This document shows positions 26,473-30,227 of a stretch of DNA of 30,227 bases, in pieces (the stretch's first letter is position 1; each line of letters starts with the position of its first letter). Source of the stretch: UBA11373 sp035291545 (lineage in GTDB: Bacteria; Actinomycetota; Acidimicrobiia; Spongiisociales; UBA11373); assembly GCA_035291545.1 (NCBI GenBank), contig DATDRW010000076.1:1-30227 (forward strand). Reading direction: 5' to 3'. A program made the translations under genes and the position numbers. Under the pieces are notes generated by a model. That model worked only from the letters and a program-made list of their open reading frames with translations, had not been told where the DNA came from and did not search any database.

Positions 26473-29028
26473 CTAGTCCCCGGAGAGACCAGTGGTGAGC
26501 CGCGGTCCGGCGTCACCTTGGAACGCCGAGCCGGCGGCCAGCCACGCAGACAGGTCGGTGAACCCCAGGGGCCTGGCGATGTAGAAGCCCTGCGCTACGT
26601 CGCACCCGGCCGCCCGCAACAGATCCCAGGTGCCCCGGTTCTCCACACCTTCGGCGACGACGCGCAACCCGAGGGAGTGCACCAGCCCGGCCGTCGAGGT
26701 GACGATCTTGGCGAGACGCTCGTCGACCGCCATGTCCATCACGAACGACCGATCGATCTTGACCTCGTCCACGGGGAGGCTGCTCAGGTAGGACAGGGAT
26801 GAGTATCCGGTGCCGAAGTCGTCGATCGCCAGGGTCACCCCGATCTCGTCGAGCGACCCGAGCACCAGCCGGGCGCGAGCGGAGTCGGCCATCATCGTGG
26901 TCTCGGTGACCTCCAGGGTGACCGCTTGGGGATCCATGTCGTACTCGCCGATGAGGCGAGCCACGAGGTCGGGGAACTCCAGATCATTGAGGGACGAGGC
27001 GGCGATATTCACCGCCACGGAGAGCCGGTGGCCGTCGGCGCGCAACCGCCCGCGATCGCGGAAGGCCACCCGGAGGACGTGCTCGGTGAGCGGCCTGATC
27101 AGACCCGTCTGCTCGGCGAGACCGATGAACTCCTCCGGCGGGACGAACCCGTGACGAGGATGCAGCCAGCGCGCCAGCGCCTCCACCCCGCGAATCGAGC
27201 CGTCGTCGAGGGATGCCTTGGGCTGATAGTGAACGGCGATTGCTCCGGCCTCGATGGCGTCCCGCAACTCGCCGGCGAGAGCGAGACGCCGGGTGCTGTA
27301 ACGATCGCGCTGTGGGTCGTACACCTCGAAGGTCGAGCCTCCAACTTTGGCCTCGTACATGGCGACGTCCGCTCGCCGCAGCAGCGTGGCCCCGTCGGTG
27401 CCGTGATCGGGTGCGATGGCGATCCCGATGCTGCCGGTCACCTGGATGGCGAGACCCTCGTTGAGGAACGGGCGCTGCAACATCGCCCCGATGCTTCGGG
27501 CACACTCGGTTACCTCCGCAACCCCCCGAACCTCGCGCAGGACGATGGCGAACTCGTCCCCCCCGAGCCGTGCGATGTGATCGTCGCCGCCGACCGACTC
27601 GGAGAGCCGCAGTGCCAGGTCCTGGAGCAAGACGTCGCCGCGCTGATGCCCGAGGGTGTCGTTCACTTCCTTGAACCGGTCGAGATCGATGAGGAGGACG
27701 GCAACCCGGGTCGAGGTGTCCCGAGCCTTGCGCAGCGCGTCCTCGACGACGATGGTGAAGTGCAGGCGGTTGGGGAGGCCGGTGAGGGCGTCGTGCAGCG
27801 CCTGGTGCTCCTTCTGGCCCATTTCCCTGCGGAGACGATCGACGAGCCGGCTCCGCTCGAATGCGACCCTCGCCTGCCGGGCGAGAGTGTCGAATAGCCG
27901 GAGTTCGTCCGACCCGAAGAACGAGCCCCGTTCCGGAGATCCGATCACGAAGAGCGTGGCGGTTCCGCCGTCTCCGTGCATGCAGGCGACCAGGGCGTCT
28001 GTGATCCCCCGCGCTCGATAATGCTCGGCGATCGCCAACGGGGCATCGGCGAGGAGGCCGACGGTGGTTCCGGGCTCGGTGCGCGCGCCGAGTGCCTCCA
28101 CGATGGCAGGCGGGGCGGGCCGGCGCTGCGACGGGCTGCCTCCCTCACTGGAGGTCGCGATCGAATCGACCCCGCGGGAGAGCACCACCTCCGCGAACCG
28201 CGCCGAGAACAGATTGCGCGCCTGTGCCAGCGTCGCCTCCAGCAGCTGGTCGGTGTCGACGGCTTCGTCGATTGCGCTCGTGAATCCGTAGACCGCCTCG
28301 AGATCCTCGAACCGGCGCCGCAGCGACCCGTACACCCGGAACGCCCCGTACAGCGAGGCGGCGACGGCACCCACCCCGGCGAGGGACAGCGGCTCCCACC
28401 AATAAAGGGCCAAGCCGCCGATCGCCACGATCGAAGCCACACCGGAGATGAGGAGGCCGGTACCGAGGGAACGGACGACCGCTCCCGGCTTCCGGCCCGG
28501 GGTCTTCAGCAGAATCGCCATCCCCACCAGACCGGCATTCAGGACCAGGGTGGCGCCGAGCGCGAACGCTGCTACCGCCAGGCCCACAACCGACACCGGC
28601 GAGTGGCCGCCGAGGAGACCGCGATAGATCGCCAGGCCTGCTGCGGAGTCGAGATAGGAGAGAGACAGGTTGAAGGCGAGCCGCACTCCCCGGAACCGAT
28701 GCCGGGCGACGAGGGCGAAACCCGCGCCGAGCAGCCGGCCCACGATCAGCCCGGTGGCAGAGGCGGCGGCGAGACCGAGCAGCAGGGGGATCTCGGAAAG
28801 GGACGCGCTGTGGCCGTCGCCCTTGACCCGAAGACGGATGGAGAACGTCTCAGAGATCAGAAACCCGACGGCGATCGCCCACCAGGGCAGAGCCATCGGC
28901 GGGACGGGCACGTCGGGGCGCAGGGCGAACACATGCAACGGAATCGCAGCCGCGGCCATGGCGATGGCGAGCAGGGCGATCCGGGCCCGCGGAGTGCGGA
29001 CCGAAGACGTGGCTCCGGAAGACGCCAT
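26473..29028 (-). CDS. Membrane GGDEF-EAL cyclic-di-GMP signalling protein with GAF domain
   Basis: The 851-residue product can in principle both make and break cyclic di-GMP. Residues 15-232 contain about seven membrane helices; 257-395 look like a GAF sensor domain; 405-575 are GGDEF with intact active site (GGDEF at 489-493) and LIDLDRFKEVNDTLGH; 585-830 are EAL with EAL at 616-618, VNIAASSL, LEVTET, IDDFGTGYSSL, KIDRSF and AEGVE all present. The inhibitory I-site (RxxD, five residues before GGDEF) is lost: the arginine position is Gly480. The ATG at 29028-29026 is chosen for the ribosome binding site AGAAGGA 6 bases upstream. It diverges from the lipid-kinase gene. No flagellar or polysaccharide genes are near to name a target. 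Confidence 0.93.
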   Translation of the reverse strand: MASSGATSSVRTPRARIALLAIAMAAAAIPLHVFALRPDVPVPPMALPWWAIAVGFLISETFSIRLRVKGDGHSASLSEIPLLLGLAAASATGLIVGRLLGAGFALVARHRFRGVRLAFNLSLSYLDSAAGLAIYRGLLGGHSPVSVVGLAVAAFALGATLVLNAGLVGMAILLKTPGRKPGAVVRSLGTGLLISGVASIVAIGGLALYWWEPLSLAGVGAVAASLYGAFRVYGSLRRRFEDLEAVYGFTSAIDEAVDTDQLLEATLAQARNLFSARFAEVVLSRGVDSIATSSEGGSPSQRRPAPPAIVEALGARTEPGTTVGLLADAPLAIAEHYRARGITDALVACMHGDGGTATLFVIGSPERGSFFGSDELRLFDTLARQARVAFERSRLVDRLRREMGQKEHQALHDALTGLPNRLHFTIVVEDALRKARDTSTRVAVLLIDLDRFKEVNDTLGHQRGDVLLQDLALRLSESVGGDDHIARLGGDEFAIVLREVRGVAEVTECARSIGAMLQRPFLNEGLAIQVTGSIGIAIAPDHGTDGATLLRRADVAMYEAKVGGSTFEVYDPQRDRYSTRRLALAGELRDAIEAGAIAVHYQPKASLDDGSIRGVEALARWLHPRHGFVPPEEFIGLAEQTGLIRPLTEHVLRVAFRDRGRLRADGHRLSVAVNIAASSLNDLEFPDLVARLIGEYDMDPQAVTLEVTETTMMADSARARLVLGSLDEIGVTLAIDDFGTGYSSLSYLSSLPVDEVKIDRSFVMDMAVDERLAKIVTSTAGLVHSLGLRVVAEGVENRGTWDLLRAAGCDVAQGFYIARPLGFTDLSAWLAAGSAFQGDAGPRLTTGLSGD

Positions 29029-29134
29029 CCCGTTCCTTCTCTCAGAGTCCCCGTATAGATGTCGGCCCTCCCCAGGCGACCTGAAGCGATCCCTGGTACC
29101 CCGACACACGACGTGACGGAGCACTCGCTCCGAT

Positions 29135-29140
29135 TAGCCT
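29135..29140 (+). promoter_or_regulatory. -10 box for a leaderless lipid-kinase message
   Basis: TAGCCT ends 6 bases before the GTG start at 29147, with no ribosome binding site between. Confidence 0.5.
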
Positions 29141-29146
29141 CCCGCC

Positions 29147-30052
29147 GTGCCGCGTACCGTCCTCGTCGTGAATCCCCGCGCCGGACGGGGTCGCGTGGGC
29201 AGGGAGCTCCCCCGTCTCGTCGAAACGCTGACCGCAGCCGGCGGCGAGCCCGAGGTGCTGACCACCGAGAGACCGGGGCACGCCGTGGACCTGGCACGCG
29301 ATGCGGCCCGCCGCGGCGCCGAGACCGTCGTCGCGGTCGGGGGCGACGGGACGGTCAACGAGGTTGTGAACGGCCTCGTCACCGACGATCGGCCCATCGG
29401 GACGGCCGCCCTCGGCGTCGTCGCCGCCGGCTCGGGAGCCGACTTCGCCCGCACCTTTGGCTATCCGCCCCACACCGGAGAGAGCCTCCTGGGGATCGTG
29501 GGCGACACCATCCCCCTCGACGTCGGGCGACTCACCTGCGCCACGCCCGCGGGCCCGGTCACCCGGTACTTCATCAACGTCGCCGAGGCGGGGATGGGGG
29601 CGGCAACGGTGCGGGCCGCGGAACGGCTTCCCCGCCGCCTGGGGAAGAGCCGCTATCTGGTCGCGTTCTGGCCGACGCTCGCCGGCTTTCGTCCCTGCGA
29701 GGTGACCGTCACGGCAGACGACGACCGCTACACCGGCCGTGCCCACAACGTGATCATCGCCAACGCCCGCTACTTCGGGGGGGGCATGCACATCTCGCCG
29801 CACTCCGACCCGGCGGACGGCGTCGCCGACCTCCAGGTGAACGTGGGACCCAAGCGCCAGGCCTTCACCCTCATCCCGCGGATCTACCGGGGACGCCACC
29901 TCCCCGACCGGCGCATCGTGCAGATGTCCGGGCGTACCGGGAGCATCGACGCCGAGATCCCCCTCCCCGTCGAGGCCGACGGCGAAATGGCGGGGACGAC
30001 CCCGCTCCGGTTCGAGATCCTCCCCGGACTGCTCCGGCTCCGCACCGGCTGA
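29147..30052 (+). CDS. Diacylglycerol kinase family lipid kinase
   Basis: The 301-residue product belongs to the DAGK catalytic/LCB5/YegS group, which phosphorylates diacylglycerol or related lipids with ATP. It has the N-terminal VLVVNPRAGRGR, the nucleotide-binding GGDGTVNEVVNGL, the following GVVAAGSGADFARTFG, where family members usually have GTGNDFAR, and the C-terminal beta-sandwich with NARYFGGGMHISPHSDPADG and the late PLPVEADGE. The GTG at 29147 puts the first strand at the usual distance and is preceded by a TAGCCT -10 box. The substrate could be diacylglycerol, for recycling to phosphatidic acid, or another lipid alcohol. Confidence 0.92.
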   Translation: MPRTVLVVNPRAGRGRVGRELPRLVETLTAAGGEPEVLTTERPGHAVDLARDAARRGAETVVAVGGDGTVNEVVNGLVTDDRPIGTAALGVVAAGSGADFARTFGYPPHTGESLLGIVGDTIPLDVGRLTCATPAGPVTRYFINVAEAGMGAATVRAAERLPRRLGKSRYLVAFWPTLAGFRPCEVTVTADDDRYTGRAHNVIIANARYFGGGMHISPHSDPADGVADLQVNVGPKRQAFTLIPRIYRGRHLPDRRIVQMSGRTGSIDAEIPLPVEADGEMAGTTPLRFEILPGLLRLRTG

Positions 30053-30136
30053 CGGGGCTCACATCGAGGCGGGCACGGCGCAACCCCGGGCCGTACCGCC
30101 GACCGCCCGCGGTTCCGTCTGCCCACCGCGGCGTAG

Positions 30137-30142
30137 TACCTT
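30137..30142 (+). promoter_or_regulatory. -10 box of tRNA-Arg
   Basis: TACCTT ends 10 bases before the tRNA 5' end, matching the TANNNT pattern. The -35 is not evident. Confidence 0.4.
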
Positions 30143-30152
30143 TGCCTCCGCT

Positions 30153-30226
30153 GCGCCCGTAGCTCAATTGGACAGAGCGTCTGACTACGGATCAGGAGGT
30201 TGGGGATTCGAGTTCCTCCGGGCGCG
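30153..30226 (+). tRNA. tRNA-Arg (anticodon ACG)
   Basis: Acceptor GCGCCCG pairs with CGGGCGC; D-stem GCTC/GAGC; anticodon stem TCTGA/TCAGG with loop CTACGGA (anticodon ACG at 30187-30189, wobble A normally edited to inosine to read CGU, CGC and CGA); T-arm GGGGA-TTCGAGT-TCCTC with one G-U pair. Discriminator G at 30226. Only one base follows in the window, so the presence of an encoded CCA cannot be judged. Confidence 0.95.
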
Positions 30227-30227
30227 C

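Noticed and set aside
26471..26480. Second copy of the GGGACTAGTCCC palindrome
   Set aside because: It matches only one half and is explained by the last codons and stop of the GGDEF/EAL gene.

Overview
This is a high-GC chromosomal window, very probably from an uncultured deep-branching Actinomycetota, perhaps Acidimicrobiia-like. That placement is an inference. It rests on high-GC codon use with many GTG starts, 1-4 base start/stop overlaps (GTGA, ATGA, TGATG), TANNNT -10 boxes lying 6-9 bases before start codons (leaderless genes), tRNA genes without an encoded CCA, and gene content (lysC-asd, dnaX-recR, a possible acyl-CoA carboxylase epsilon-like protein). The core is housekeeping, with no phage, insertion sequence or CRISPR visible.

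Layout. 1-286: 3' end of a response-regulator receiver domain. 333-406: tRNA-Pro(CGG), minus strand. 529-2768: lysC-asd, coupled, minus strand, the entry to lysine, threonine and methionine synthesis. 2857-4375: lipoprotein cyclophilin and PHP phosphoesterase. 4531-5808: orphan membrane histidine kinase. 5805-6436: methylmalonyl-CoA epimerase and a small AccE-like protein. 6647-7636: TerC family protein. 7813-8994: thiolase. 9056-12571: dnaX, recR and a DUF3524 glycosyltransferase related to tRNA-queuosine mannosyltransferase. 12731-16115: nadA-nadB-nadC, with a palindromic operator and a NadQ-type Nudix/winged-helix regulator just upstream (16227-17123).

17220-22045 is the most unusual part. 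It is a three-gene ABC importer of the PhnCDE type. Its binding lipoprotein is a fusion of an amino-acid-type (SBP_bac_3) domain to a PhnD-like domain. Its permease is 681 residues instead of the usual 260-290, with an extracytoplasmic Ig-like domain at the N-terminus and about 290 residues of mostly hydrophobic sequence inserted in the PhnE fold. A dGTPase gene is translationally coupled to it. Then come dodecin (23175-23390), a minus-strand cluster of four unrecognised membrane or secreted proteins (23383-26149), an 851-residue GGDEF/EAL cyclic-di-GMP protein, a diacylglycerol-kinase-family lipid kinase, and tRNA-Arg(ACG) at the right edge.

Across the window nearly every junction between transcription units carries a short tandem array with exact 7-bp periodicity. 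The units come from a small shared palette (GCCAGAT, GCACCAG, GGGCGAC, GGGAAAC, CAGACAG, CCATCTG, ATGCAGC and complements). Arrays are absent from translationally coupled junctions and from gene bodies, some are inverted so that they fold, and two begin on the stop codon of the preceding gene. They resemble the heptameric STRR repeats described in cyanobacteria and are the strongest non-coding signal here.
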